Shown here in pieces: positions 22,541-56,139 of a DNA stretch of 64,000 nucleotides (its first letter is position 1; each line of letters opens with the position of its first letter). The notes under the pieces were generated by a model. That model made no database searches. It was given only the letters and a program-made list of their open reading frames with translations, and was not told the DNA's origin. The position numbers and the translations under genes are program-made. The DNA lies in assembly GCA_964019135.1 (NCBI GenBank), contig OZ025252.1:3302823-3366822 (forward strand), given 5' to 3'. The DNA is from Arenicola marina (lineage: Eukaryota > Annelida > Polychaeta > Arenicolidae).

Positions 22541-24375
22541 CTGTCAATTTACCATAAGGGGTGGTAGCTTAGTTAATATCAGTATAACCAACATTATACA
22601 TAGCTGCATGGGCTGATCCTAATATCTTAGCCTACAGTGTGGGTGTTCCTCGTGTACGATCCCAGGGTGGGGGGGGGGGTACTCAATACATTGCTGGATT
22701 TGGGGGTGTTCCGCTGTAACCCCCCTCCCCCCTTTTCAACTCCAAAATCCGTTCGGAAGGGGTATTTTTTTCGTTGATCCGCTCTATGTCGCAGATCCAT
22801 GCAGACCCGCTCAGTTTATTCTCTTGTCTCGGCAAGCCCGCTCTATGAACGCACATTTTCAGCCCCCCTTATTGAGGATTTGACCGCCGGTTCAATACTC
22901 AGAAGAATAGAGACATCTCGCGAATGTGAGGAGTAGGTTTTACAATGTACTGATACTCCTTGCCATATACGGTGTAAATGCTAATTGGACTCACTAATTG
23001 TGTCTTCCGTGTTTCCTGGAGACGCATCATGTCAACACGTTTATCAATCACACAGCGCAGGACGTACAAAAGTGTCCTCGGGTTTCGTTTTCTTCTGCCA
23101 TTGAGGGGCTTGAGGATTGGTTGTTAAAACGGTTCATGTATACCGGAGCTATTCGCTTGAGACATGCGAGTCTTTGCTGATTCGTTATAATGGTTGTGCA
23201 GTCACGTGACCTTCCACTGTTTGCCGTCATAAAGGACCAATCACAGTGTTCCTTCGTGAACCCAGGGAATGTTGCATAGCTCTCAAACTATCATGCGGTA
23301 CTCTTCACCTACCTAGAACGCTTTATCCGATGAACATCGTTGAGAACTTGACATTATTCATTTGGAAATCGCCGTAGGCCTATTGAAGATGCATAAATTC
23401 CACGTCGGGAATACGGGACTTTTCGGTGCATTCTCAAATGATAACCCCCACCCCGCTCCTTAGATCTTGTAATGAGCATCAATGGAAGTCCCCCCCCCCC
23501 CCACCCCCCGTGGGTCCGGGTACCGAGACAGCGACTCGCTTACTTATAGACTTGAATACTGAAGAGGCAGAAAGCAGTTTCCGGAACATATGGGATATAA
23601 TCACGCTATTGTTATTGAAACGGTGTATCAATGGCTTAAATTTGTTGCGCCCACTACAGTCGCATTGCGTAGAATATTGCAAAAGCCACTATTTTGCTTC
23701 AGGTGGCTGATCAGGTCTCCGTTTCGCAATTTGCGATCGCGGTCAACCATTGGAGGTTTGAGGTAACTGTTCAGCATCATGAAGGTTGCGATTGCGATAT
23801 TTCACTATTTAGAACTAAAATAGGCAACGTTTATTCCGTAGCTGCAATAAATTCCAAATCTGCCTTTCGATGAATATATTTGGGTGACATGTTTAATGTG
23901 GTGCGTTGACACACACCACGTTGACACACACCACGATGTTGTTATCCGATATTGTGAGAATTGTATCACAATTTTTACCAATGACGACTACATATATAAT
24001 TAAAACCTCCACCTCAGTAATACTTAGAAGACAACCAGCCTCATTTTGCAATATTTCGTTTCATACACTTTTATTGAAGCTAGTGAAAGCCATGTTTCAT
24101 GCCGAGTCACGTGATCGGCCGGAGAGTGAAACAGACGCAGAGACAGAAACTCGTATCTTTATCATGAGATAGAATGTAAGCGATGGAGAGTTAACAGTCA
24201 AGGCGTAGTGAGCCAGGCTTGGAGCAACCCAATGGGGAAACACTATGTTTAGTTCCCAGGGTCGCCGCTGCATGTAGTCCCGGTCGCCAGTGGCGCTGAG
24301 GTATCTTACCCAGTCACCCCTTCCCTCACCCCATTCCGAATCAAACCCTGTACTGCACGAGATCTGCACATGGTG
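22541..24375. other. Spacer without recognised genes
   Basis: Open frames here are short and have no recognisable motifs. G- and C-runs occur near 22670, 22725 and 23490, and a short direct repeat (GTTGACACACACCAC) lies near 23910. Confidence 0.4.
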
Positions 24376-24379
24376 AATT

Positions 24380-25652
24380 GGTCTCTGAATTGGCACGTGG
24401 TGAGCTGGCGTCTGCACGTGGTGAACTTGCGTCCGCACGTGGTAAACTGGCGTCTGCACGTGGTGAGCTGGCGTCTGCACATGGTGAACTTGCGTCCGCA
24501 CGTGGTGAACTTGCGTCCGCACGTGGTAAACTGGCGTCTGCACGTGGCGAGCTGGCGTCTGCATGTGGCGAGCTGGCGTCTGCATGTGGCGAGCTGGCGT
24601 CTGCACGTGGCGAGCTGGCGTCTGCATGTGGCGAGCTGGCGTCTGCACGTGGCGAGCTGGCGTCTGCATGTGGCGAGCTGGCGTCTGCATGTGGCGAGCT
24701 GGCGTCTGCATGTGGCGAGCTGGCGTCTGCATGTGGCGAGCTGGCGTCTGCATGTGGCGAGCTGGCGTCTGCATGTGGCGAGCTGGCGTCTGCATGTGGC
24801 GAGCTGGCGTCTGCATGTGGCGAGCTGGCGTCTGCATGTGGCGAGCTGGCGTCTGCATGTGGCGAGCTGGCGTCTGCATGTGGCGAGCTGGCGTCTGCAT
24901 GTGGCGAGCTGGCGTCTGCACGTGGCGAGCTGGCGTCTGCATGTGGCGAGCTGGCGTCTGCATGTGGCGAGCTGGCGTCTGCATGTGGCGAGCTGGCGTC
25001 TGCATGTGGCGAGCTGGCGTCTGCATGTGGCGAGCTGGCGTCTGCATGTGGCGAGCTGGCGTCTGCATGTGGCGAGCTGGCGTCTGCATGTGGCGAGCTG
25101 GCGTCTGCATGTGGCGAGCTGGCGTCTGCATGTGGCGAGCTGGCGTCTGCATGTGGCGAGCTGGCGTCTGCATGTGGCGAGCTGGCGTCTGCATGTGGCG
25201 AGCTGGCGTCTGCATGTGGCGAGCTGGCGTCTGCATGTGGCGAGCTGGCGTCTGCATGTGGCGAGCTGGCGTCTGCATGTGGCGAGCTGGCGTCTGCACG
25301 TGGCGAGCTGGCGTCTGCATGTGGCGAGCTGGCGTCTGCATGTGGCGAGCTGGCGTCTGCATGTGGCGAGCTGGCGTCTGCATGTGGCGAGCTGGCGTCT
25401 GCATGTGGCGAGCTGGCGTCTGCATGTGGCGAGCTGGCGTCTGCATGTGGCGAGCTGGCGTCTGCATGTGGCGAGCTGGCGTCTGCACGTGGCGAGCTGG
25501 CGTCTGCATGTGGCGAGCTGGCGTCTGCACGTGGCGAGCTGGCGTCTGCATGTGGCGAGCTGGCGTCTGCATGTGGCGAGCTGGCGTCTGCATGTGGCGA
25601 GCTGGCGTCTGCATGTGGCGAGCTGGCGTCTGCATGTGGCGAGCTGGCGTCC
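24380..25652. repeat. 21-bp minisatellite, about 60 units
   Basis: The unit is GCGAGCTGGCGTCTGCATGTG, with a C/T variant (CACGTG) scattered through it and diverged units with AACTTGCGTCC at the left edge (24400-24540). Because the unit is 21 bp and has no stop in most frames, several frames stay open for over 370 codons on both strands. The encoded heptads are low-complexity and shared by all frames, so I do not call them genes. It lies just downstream of EPRS and could be in its 3' region. Confidence 0.95.
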
Positions 25653-25956
25653 ACTCGTATTTTTTTTCCATAGTAGTGTTATCGACACGGCTTTAGAACC
25701 GTCACAAGACGCCTTTCAACCACACGTCAACCACGACAGAGACCATCCACATGGCTCATAAGAGTAGAAGTCAAGCACGGTTGGGGGGAGGGGTGGAAAG
25801 GAGGGTAAGAGAGAGACAGGGGCGAGAGGGGAGGGGCTGTTTGAGTAAGGCGCAGCCGGGGCTGCAGTCAGGAAGGAAGGACGGCGAGCGGGTGGAGAGG
25901 GAGAGGGGGGAGGGGGGGGGGGCGCAGGGCGATGCTGGCGTGGTGGCGGTCTGGAC

Positions 25957-47009
<21,053 letters not shown>

Positions 47010-47144
47010 CTGCCGCCACGATGACAAAAAGAGAAAAGAATGAGACGCTGGTGTTAAAGGCCATTGCTGGGCACATGAATATTTAACATGGCCAAGAAAA
47101 CCGAAAGAAAAAGAAAATTGGGTTTGCTGAAACTTGCCCAACAC

Positions 47145-48235
47145 GCGGCGCGGGAGGCACGCTGCAAACCCCTGACATCCCAACACGCGGCGCGGGAGGC
47201 ACGCTGCAAACCCCTGACATCCCAACACGCGGCGCGGGAGGCACGCTGTAAACCCCTGACATCCCAACACGCGGCGCGGGAGGCATGCTGCAAACCCCTG
47301 ACATCCCAAGACGCGGCGCGGGAGGTACGCTGTAAACCCCTGACATCCCAACACGCGGCGTGGGAGGCACGCTGTAAACCCCTGACATCCCAAGACGCGG
47401 CGCGGGAGGTACGCTGTAAACCCCTGACATCCCCACACAAGGCGCGGGAGGCACGCTGCAAACCCCTGACATCCCACCACGCGGCGCGGGAGGCATGCTG
47501 TAAACCCCTGACATCCCAACACGCGGCGCGGGAGGCACGCTGCAAACCCCTGACATCCCAACACGCGGCGCGGGAGGTACGCTGTAAACCCCTGACATCC
47601 CACCACGCGGCGCGGGAGGCATGCTGTAAACCCCTGACATCCCAACACGCGGCGCGGGAGGCACGCTGCAAACCCCTGACATCCCAACACGCGGCGCGGG
47701 AGGTACGCTGCAAACCCCTGACATCCCAACACGCGGCGCGTGAGGCACGCTGCAAACCCCTGACATCCCAACACGCGGCGCGGGAGGCACGCTGCAAACC
47801 CCTGACATCCCAACACGCGGCGCGGGAGGCACGCTGTAAACCCCTGACATGCCCAACACGCGGCGCGGGAGGCATGCTGTAAACCCCTGACATCCCAACA
47901 CGCGGCGCGGGAGGCATGCTGTAAACCCCTGACATCCCAACACGCGGCGCGGGAGGCATGCTGTAAACCCCTGACATGCCCAACACGCGGCGCGGGTGAC
48001 ACGCTGCAAACCCCTGACATCCCAACACGCGGAGGCATGCTGCAAACCCCTGACATCCCAACACGCGGAGGCATGCTGCAAACCCCTGACATGCCAACAC
48101 GCGGCGCGGAAGGCACGGGAGGCACGCTGCAAACCCCTGACATCCCAGCACGCGGCGCGGGAGGCATGCTGTAAACCCCTGACATCCCAACATGCGGCGC
48201 GGGAGGCACGCTGCAAACCCCTGACATGCTCTGGG
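47145..48235. repeat. 42-bp minisatellite upstream of EPRS exon 1 of this window
   Basis: About 26 units of GACATCCCAACACGCGGCGC plus GGGAGGCACGCTGCAAACCCCT. The 42-bp period keeps several frames open on both strands (up to 500 codons), but the products are pure repeats and not supported as proteins. Confidence 0.95.
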
Positions 48236-48262
48236 TGAATTGAGCTATCGGGGCTCCCCCAA
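48222..48262 (-). mobile_element. tRNA-like SINE head remnant at the minisatellite edge
   Basis: Minus-strand sequence AGCCCCGATAGCTCAATTC resembles the head of the SINE family and runs straight into the first minisatellite unit. Confidence 0.35.
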
Positions 48263-48379
48263 AACAGTAACAATTAGATCTGCATCCATTATACACATTA
48301 TACATAGGTAAGTTTTTTGTAAATAATATTGATTGACTATTGGCAAACAGTACACCATACTGTGCTAATGCCTCTAGTG

Positions 48380-48412
<33 letters not shown>
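48380..48412. repeat. TA dinucleotide microsatellite
   Basis: About 16 TA units. Confidence 0.95.
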
Positions 48413-48415
<3 letters not shown>

Positions 48416-48954
48416 TAGTTGTATAAATACTGGCTTATAGTTTCCACTTGTGACGCGTGTTCTTCTACGCTGATAATATAGTCTTCCACTATTAGGGCGA
48501 ACCAGTTTTGAGCATGGCTGACTTACATTTCGCGCCTACCATTTGCTATATCTATGCCGTGTTGACATGATGCAATACGTTGTAAAGTTCATTGAAACAA
48601 ATACTTTTCGACCAACTCTGCAATTGGAGGGCCGGCTTTAAAGTTTCGATCAACTTTACGATTAGGGAATCGTCAACCAATCAGCGTCGCGCATTTTAGC
48701 CAATCAGCATTGATATAATCTCGTTGATATATTGTTTGCATTATGACAGTTATGAACGCGGTTTGACTCGATGGATGCTTCGACCGTTGTTACGACTGTT
48801 GAAGGAGTAATCGTTTCGCGTAAACCCGGTATAAGCCGCTTGCGGGGTTCTAGCGGTGGAAGTTAGGACCATAATATACAGTAAAATTTCTCGATTAGGG
48901 AACTGGCGCCCATCGACCGAAAACTAGCTTCATATCATCATATACCTTCCAGAT

Positions 48955-49360
48955 TACACCACGCGGCATTCGTGACGATTGCTTTGGCTACATTGTCGAG
49001 GGTCCCTGGGTTTAATCTTGCGGGCCCCCCCCCCTCCCCGCCACCCCCCGCAGGCAGCCCCGAAAGAACTTGAGACGCGATAATGGGAACGCCGAGCTAG
49101 CCAATGCCTGGAGATTAAAACTACAGCACAGCGTGTCCGGTACAACGGTCGCAACTCCCATAACCGGCCCCAGCGTCGAAACGAAATTTCGTACTTCGTT
49201 CGCACTTCGTTAGCACCCGCCGATGAGGAGGAACTGAAAGGAAACGTACTAGGGATTTGAAATCAGCAACAACAGCCAAAAGCGACCAAGGAAACTGAAC
49301 GCTGAAGCTGACAGTTATCGCACGGCGGTCAGCCTCCATAGGCGACGAATACACGTCACC
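48955..49360 (+). promoter_or_regulatory. 5' flank of METTL27-like gene A, shared with gene C
   Basis: The ~400 bp before the gene A start codon match 61935-62305 before gene C, with small indels and a C-run in both. The block must include the transcribed leader and possibly the promoter, copied with the gene. I see no clear TATA box. Confidence 0.45.
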
Positions 49361-52300
49361 ATGTCGAGCGAGGAGGTTCAGAGAGTAGTGAAGTCCGTGT
49401 CGAGGAGTGGCGTGACCCCTGAGGAGGTCAAGGACATCTACGCTAAGTGGGCGTCCAACTACGAACAGGTCAGTCGTCCAACCTCTATATCTACATTGTA
49501 ATGCACATCGACTCAGTTATTTGGTGTAGTCAACAAATCCAACTGCTGCACTCCCCACTCCTTTGCTTGGCGTCTATTACATTTTATTTGATTGGGTTTT
49601 TTTTTTGTGTGTAAACAATATTTATTGACTATTGGCAAACAGTACATAATACTATGTTAATGCCTTTAGTTTGATTGGAGTTAACTCTTTCTAACGCACG
49701 GAAGCCTTTTGACGCCTTCACACTTAAGCCGCACAAGCGCACTCACGCAAAGCGGGTATGACCCCGGAACCAGGCGTTTGGCATCAGGCTTGAGCCAGTC
49801 AGTGCCGCTGGCTAGGGCAGCGACTGGCCGCTCTGCGGACTAGGTGCACTCGTCCGGGCGAACACCGTGCACTGTTTAATATGGGGCGCCAAGTGTTACG
49901 TACCCCCTTCATTTCGTCGACGAAATAGCAATTACGTCGACGAAATGGTAATTACATTGACGAAATAGAAATTCCGTCGACGAAATAGCAATTACGTAGA
50001 CTAAATACAACTTTCATCGACAAAATGAACCTTTCGTCTTGATCCAATTAATTTTGACCGGTGATAGCTACAACACGGACAACCTGACAAAGCGCGGAAA
50101 CCGGATCTTCCGCCTACAAACACCGATTGACACGGAGCATGTTGAGTGTATCGGGCGGTGGGGGGGGGGGGGGGCATATCCCCCCGCTGAGGACAAGATG
50201 CCTCCATCGTATAGCCCGGTACATTACTGTGAAAAGTCTGCAGGTCTCTCTGTATAATTCGGTGTTTAGAGCGTTTTCTCAGTGCGTTGTTCCGTGTTGT
50301 AGCTATCACCGGAAATAATTAATTGGGTCAATCCGAACGTTGACTTTCGTCGACGAAATAGCAATTACGTCGACGAAAGTTGTATTTCGTCAACGAAAGT
50401 TGTATTTCGTCAACGAAAGTTGTATTTCGTCAACGAAAGTTGTATTTCGTCAACGAAAGTTGTATTTCGTCAACGAAAATTGTATTTCGTCAACGAACGT
50501 TGTATTTCGTCAACGAAAGTTGTATTTCGTCAACGAAAGTTGCATTTCGTCGACGTAATTGCTATTTCGTCGACGAAAAGAAGGGGGTAACACTTGGCGC
50601 CCCATATTTTAGTCAGTTTCTAGTGTGAGTAAATGCACCAGCGGGGCACTTTCTCTGATTGGGAAACTGCCCACCAGAAAGGTTATACATCAGGGGCATA
50701 GTTAGCCGTACGCACGTGCGTACACATTGGGCTGTGCAGGCACGTGCAATCCTGTTGTTTGGGAGTAACTCTTTTATTTCATCTGCTGCAGGTGCGTAAA
50801 CTTTTTCCAGTCTCTGCCTCTGTATATCATTCTGGCGTTGTGCATGCTACACCCATCGGAAAGCATGGAAATATCTTTGTCGCTCGGGTTCTATGAATAT
50901 CTGGATATCTACTCAAAATTAACACAGAATTCTTGTAAAAAATCTTGTAAACAAAAATTTTGCAGATCATAACTGCGCAATAATTTTAACGTGACGGCAG
51001 CTGGTGTGGCTTTGTCTCAGGACCTGTCCACGCTGGACTACGCGACACCCCGGTACACAGTGGAGGCGGCCCGCAAGGTGCTGAAGGACCGCACAGACGC
51101 CCAGATACTGGACGTGGCGTGTGGAACCGGTCTGGTGGGCCAGCTGGTAAGGCAGTCTCTATGTACGACACCATGCATAGAGCCCATTTGACCGGGTGAG
51201 CTGGGCGACATAAACCTGGTCTCTTGTTCTACGTTGTTGGCTAGAGCCAAGAGGTTTAAAAAATTATTATTGTACAGGAGACATATCGTGGTTTTACTCC
51301 CAGCTACATGATCTCGGATGTAACGGTCTGTTTGATTACCGGTTACACGTGGTTTTACTTCAAATTACAAGAGCTGAGTTAAAACCACGTGGTTTTACTT
51401 ATAGCTACACGAGCTGGGTTATAACAATGTGGTTTTAATTTCCGCTACAGGAGCTGAGGTTTAACCACGTGGTTTTATTTCCAGCTACACGAGTTGGGCT
51501 TTAACCACGTGGCTTTACTTCCAGCTATACGACCTGGGCTACATAACCACGTGGTTTTACTTTCAGCTACACGAGCTGGGCTATAACCACGTGCTTTTAC
51601 TTCCAACAACACGATTTCGGTTATAACCCTGTGGTTTTAATTCCAGCTATACGAGCTGGGCCATAACCACGTGGTTTTACTTCCAGCTACACGAGCTGGG
51701 CTATAACCCCGTGGTTTTGCTTCCAGCTACACGAGCTGGGCCATAACCACGTGGTTTTACTTCCAGCTACACGAGCTGGGCTATAAAAACGTGGACGGCG
51801 TGGACGCCAGCGCCGAGATGCTGAAGGTGGCTGGAGATAAACACGTGTACAGGCGCCTCATCTGTGACTACGTGGGGACCAACAGGCTGGACATCGAAGA
51901 CGGTGAGAATGGCCAAATACAACGTCCGGCATTGTTACTTGATGCTATCCCCGTCTATTTGACTGACGTAATATTGGTGGCCAAACGTTCACGCTGGGAA
52001 CGAGGAATTTAATAGAGTTGGATAAAAATGCACCACGTGCAGGTACCAGGGCGCGAACCCGCGACCAGTTGATCCGCAGCTCAGCCTGCTTACCCACTGG
52101 GCTAGGGAGGTTCCCCGGTTGAAACTATGAGGTGGAACTAACTTAATATAATCTGTTATAGTGTTGACTTCCATAGAACGTTATGTTCTCTCCAGACACC
52201 TACGACTTGTTGACACCGTGTTCCTCCTTTCTCCCGGGTCACCTGACCCACGAGTGCTTCCCGGAGCTCATCAGGATCACCAAGCCAGGTAAGCTCATCA

Positions 52301-52997
52301 GGATCACCAAGCTAGGTAAGCTCATCAGGATCACCAAAGCCAGGTAAGCTCATCAGGATCACCAAGCTAGGTAAGCTAATCCGGATCACCAAGCCAGGTA
52401 AGCTCATCAGGATCCCCAAGCCAGGTAAGCTCATCAGGATCACCAAGCCAGGTAAGCTCATCAGGATCACCAAGCCAGGTAGGATCAAAAGTATCGTCCT
52501 CACAAAGTTGCGCCCACCCATCGTTAAACAGGGCGGCAATTCTTTAACATTCAAGATTTGCGGTAATAGTCCTGTCGCCATTTTGTGGTCAATAGGCGCC
52601 GAAATTCACCCCAATCAGTGGTAATATTTCTTAAGATGAAAGGGTCACTAACACGACACTGGTGTAATCTACACGGTTAAGTAAAATTGATATGGGTCAC
52701 GCATTGGGTTGTATTCTACATAATATCATATACGCCGACGAACGTAAGTGACAACAATTTTAAATAGAACAAAAAAATTCCCTCCCCCCCCCCCCCACCC
52801 CAGGCGGCTACATTGTCATCATAATGACCGCCACACACCTGGAGAAACCAGAGTTCAAGGACAAGTTTGAACCGGCCATGCAGCGTCACCATGACGACGG
52901 GCAATGGCGGTGGGAGTCCACCTACCCCGTTAAGAAGCTCTATGACAATAATGACGGCAAGGGTTACGTCTTCCGTGTGACCAAAGCGCCTGTCTAG
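49361..52997 (+). CDS. METTL27: METTL27-like methyltransferase, gene A
   Basis: Five exons: 49361-49468, 51021-51146, 51767-51902, 52196-52288, 52804-52997; all GT-AG borders, phases match, 218 residues. The first 36 residues form a charged helical lead (SGVTPEEVKDIYAKWASNY). Exon 2 carries SAM-binding motif I (ILDVACGTGLVGQ), exon 3 the acidic post-I motif (NVDGVDASAEML), exon 4 the motif leading to CFPELIRITKPG, exon 5 the last strands and HHDDGQWRWES. This is a class I Rossmann methyltransferase fold; the substrate of METTL27 (formerly WBSCR27) is not known to me. Intron 1 holds a foldback element; intron 2 ends in the exon 3 acceptor minisatellite; intron 4 starts with repeated exon 4 donors. 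The start is the first ATG and is conserved in genes B and C. Confidence 0.9.
49879..50607. mobile_element. Foldback-type element with subrepeats in intron 1 of gene A
   Basis: Ends ATATGGGGCGCCAAGTGTTA and its reverse complement, flanked by perfect TTTA duplications (49875-49878 and 50608-50611). Both arms contain palindromic TCGTCGACGA units with AAATAGCAATTACG. The right arm also has about nine 20-bp repeats of TCGTCAACGAAAGTTGTATT. No transposase is encoded. Gene C lacks the element. Confidence 0.8.
51287..51766. repeat. ~40-bp minisatellite carrying copies of the gene A exon 3 acceptor
   Basis: About 12 units, each CTACACGAGCTGGGCTATAA plus CCACGTGGTTTTACTTCCAG. The first half equals the start of exon 3 and the second half is its acceptor region. 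The true exon starts in the last unit at 51767. Most units contain a CACGTG hexamer. Confidence 0.92.
52018..52120 (-). mobile_element. tRNA-derived SINE or tRNA-like fragment, second family
   Basis: Minus-strand sequence CCTAGCCCAGTGGGTAAGCA resembles box A, and CGCGGGTTCGCGCCC resembles box B, at tRNA-like spacing. It lacks a convincing acceptor stem. It differs from the main SINE family and sits in intron 3 of gene A. Confidence 0.5.
52262..52490 (+). repeat. 27-bp minisatellite carrying copies of the gene A exon 4 donor
   Basis: After the exon 4 end (52288) there are seven further units of GTAAGCTCATCAGGATCACC plus AAGCCAG, each ending like the exon and followed by gtaag. Most units are 27 bp, so their sequence stays in the exon frame; the second extra unit is 28 bp. 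Gene B has a single donor at this point. Confidence 0.93.
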
Positions 52998-53072
52998 TTA
53001 ATGACGTCATCAGTGACCAAAGCGTCCGTCTTGGCGACAAAACGATGACGTAATCAGTGACCAAAACGTCAG

Positions 53073-53842
53073 TCTAGATCACGAGCGCTTAACTTCTTCG
53101 TTCATTATAAGTCCCCACGCGGTCATCTGCACTAAACCCCACCTCTCATAGTCTATATATAGCAAAGAGTATGAAACAAAAAACCGGCGCTGCCCATACC
53201 GCCTCAACTTCCAAGTCCCTCGGCAAGCTAAAGTGTCATTATCCTGGACTGTTCATTTCAAATCCGCAGCGGGAGCAATAGATCTGGAAAATTTAATACA
53301 CTGCCAACAAAACAAAAGGCACGCGCTTAAAAAATCTCATCTTACGAGTATCTTGGTTCGATTGAGATTTGTCCATTTCTCTTTCATAGAGAGAATAAAA
53401 TAAATAATTCGCGCATTTTATTTCAATACTATAAAATGCCTCCCCCCCCCCCCCCTCCTTAAGCTATTTCGATGATAAATGACAAGTCTTTTAATTTCAT
53501 CATCAACAATGCGCGTTCTGTCTATCGCGATCCCTCTGTGAAAAGTGGGATTGTGTGGTGTTCTGCACAAATGCGTCATTTTGCCCTAGTAACTGCGAAT
53601 ATTATGATCTAAAGTAAGTTTAGTGAAGAAGATAAACTATTTGTGATGTTGGAAATGGAGACGTATGGTGGGATAATGGCAATTTAGCTTGCCGAGGGAC
53701 TTGGAAGTTGAGGCGGTATTGGCAGCGCCGGTTTTTTGTTGCATACTCTTTGCTATATCTAGACTGTGAGAGGTGGGGCTTAGTGCAGATGACCGCGTGG
53801 GGACTAATAATGAACGAAGAAGTTAAGCGCTCGTGGTCTAGA
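53073..53842. mobile_element. MITE-like element with ~160-bp inverted repeats
   Basis: The sequence from TCTAGATCACGAGCGCTTAA through about 53236 is repeated in inverted orientation at about 53683-53842, at high identity. About 440 bp of unrelated sequence separates the arms. The equivalent position downstream of gene B has no such insertion. Confidence 0.75.
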
Positions 53843-53849
53843 TGACCAA

Positions 53850-54030
53850 AATCTAAAGGCTAAAGTCTTCGCGGTAATGCATTGCTCCCTATATTATCGT
53901 ATTAAGGTTAAAAAACAAACACGAATTGCTAAAGTGTTGCCGCTTTTCTTTCGCAAATCCACCCTACAAACGTTGGCCTAACGTACACGCATCAAGGGGT
54001 CTAGAGTCACAGCGCCGGATATACTACAGT
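53850..54030. repeat. 3' flank block of gene A, shared with gene B
   Basis: AAAATCTAAAGGCTAAAGTC through a GGTCTAGAGTC stretch matches 59395-59575 downstream of gene B, showing that the duplicated unit extended past the stop codons. Confidence 0.7.
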
Positions 54031-55100
54031 CGCGTTACCTAAATTCGTGGTTACCTAATTTCGTGGTTACTAACAAAACTTCCGGTTTAATAAAATCATG
54101 TGACAAAATTTATTCTTGCATTTGTTGTCATTGAGCACATTGTTTTTGTATATACTTCGAACACAAATATGTCGCGAATCGTCTCCGGGAATGTGCGTAT
54201 AATTTCTTTAGAATATCTGACATGATATATAGCTCATTTTTAGCAAATACCAAATTTTTTCAACATTTTAATTTTACTTTTTTTAAAAGAAACTAAGCTA
54301 AAATTTGAAATTAGTGACAATCGTCTGCTAACAGTTGAACTGGGTCATCAGACCACGTGATCAGCGCAAAATATTTTCATGCATAAATAACAAAGTATGG
54401 AAAGCCAACCGAGCCATATCCTTCTATAAAATATACAGGCCATCAGTGGTTTGGTGCAATGTTAAATGCCAATTCCAAAGAATAACAGAAATAAAACCAT
54501 CATAACGCTTTGGTTGAAGGGAACCGCTAGCCTGGCCTCTAATGCTGCTTTACCATTCATATAATACCCAATTGTCTATCCTCCAAATTACATAATTTTT
54601 CGTCCTGTCTATAGCTCACAATAAAATTTAGAAGTGACGCCGGGCACGATTTCGCCGCCTACCCGGGCGGCAGCCCTTTTGTGGGGGTGTGTCCGCGATT
54701 GACCAATCAGAAGGCGATACTATAATTTATTCAAACCAGAAATTGCGCCTATTGTGTGAGCAAAACAAGAGCGCGTGATCATCGCTAATATAAATAGCTG
54801 CGATTTTAACTCCGATCATAGCATTGTTGCGGAGTCAATCGTCGCAAGACGTATATCAATTTGTTTGGACGGTACTTCTCCATGAAACACTAGGATCATG
54901 GTCTACGGCGCGGCTTGGAAATGCCGCTATTCATCTGTAAATCGCGGCCCTGATCTCTCTCTCTGCGGTGCAGATCGCGATTAAATTAGGTTGGACACCC
55001 GCTTTAATATTGTACAGCATATTATTTTATGTTTAATATTTGTTCATCGAAAGCAATGAATTAATTTTCAGGACTCCCCATTGCCCAAGAGGCACAAATA
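54031..55100. other. Spacer, nothing recognised
   Basis: AT-rich sequence between genes A and B with no gene or repeat I can name. Confidence 0.4.
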
Positions 55101-55109
55101 TCGGTCTTA

Positions 55110-55245
55110 CTCTCCAACGTTCCTCACAATGGCTTTACATCAACGTTAAACAGAAAAAGCCATCCTTCGGGAAGGCCGCCAGGAAGTTCGGTGTCCCAGA
55201 ACAAACTTTTGAGAGATCGTGTTCTGGGACACCTTTAGACTGATT
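55110..55245 (+). pseudogene. Fragment of a Psq-type HTH (pogo/Tigger-like transposase)
   Basis: The frame gives KKPSFGKAARKFGVPEQ, and after a one-base frame change RDRVLG, the pattern of a pipsqueak HTH DNA-binding domain at the N-terminus of pogo-like transposases. Only about 35 codons remain. Confidence 0.5.
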
Positions 55246-55551
55246 CAGTCCAATCCTCGTGCCAATGACGTAAGCTCACGAAATTAGGTTACGCGGCGCA
55301 TTGCGATCTTACTGTGACATGTCAACAAATGTCTGCTAGTTAGTGACCCGTTCTTACATGTACGATCGTGAACATTTTACAGTGGATCAACAACAACCAA
55401 CCAGTTTTTTTTGCAAACGAGAAATTCAGGGAATATGAGTGATAATTCCGCCGGATATAGAAATAAATTCTTATTCCCACGAAAATAGGTAACACGAGTG
55501 TACTATTTACAAATACTATCATACGGAATAGGCGGTGGGTACCCTAGTCCC

Positions 55552-55751
55552 NNNNNNNNNNNNNNNNNNNNNNNNNNNNNNNNNNNNNNNNNNNNNNNNN
55601 NNNNNNNNNNNNNNNNNNNNNNNNNNNNNNNNNNNNNNNNNNNNNNNNNNNNNNNNNNNNNNNNNNNNNNNNNNNNNNNNNNNNNNNNNNNNNNNNNNNN
55701 NNNNNNNNNNNNNNNNNNNNNNNNNNNNNNNNNNNNNNNNNNNNNNNNNNN
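55552..55751. other. Assembly gap (200 N)
   Basis: Run of N. The round length suggests a placeholder rather than a measured distance. Confidence 0.98.
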
Positions 55752-55929
55752 ACAAGTATACATCACACGAGAATGGCCAGAAGGATGTATGGCAGATTGT
55801 CACCGTGGCCTGGATGTAACTCCCAATGTAAAACGTTAGACGCTACTGAACGACAGAGGAGCGACCAGTGGAACGAGCAAGACTGGAAACTCTGACGGAG
55901 GGTGACGGCATCACAGGCGGCCAAACTGA

Positions 55930-56095
55930 CAAACTGACGGCCGACTGAAACTGACGTCCACTGAAACTGGCGTCGGGTAAAACTGATGTCAACTGAAACT
56001 GACGTCGACGGAAACTGACGTCGTCTACAACTCATGTCGACTGAAACTGACGTCGACTGAAACTGACGTCGACTGAAAGTGACAGTCGCTGGACG
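55930..56095. repeat. ACTGACGTCGACTGAA-type tandem repeat
   Basis: Short degenerate repeats of GAAACTGACGTCGACT upstream of gene B. Confidence 0.8.
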
Positions 56096-56139
56096 CTGGA
56101 CCACAAGGGAAATTAGACCCAGTCACCCATACATCAGAC

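Noticed and set aside
24097..25761. Six overlapping long open frames (370-520 codons) on both strands
   Set aside because: They all lie in the 21-bp minisatellite, whose length is a multiple of three. The products are pure heptad repeats with no supporting start, splice or domain evidence.
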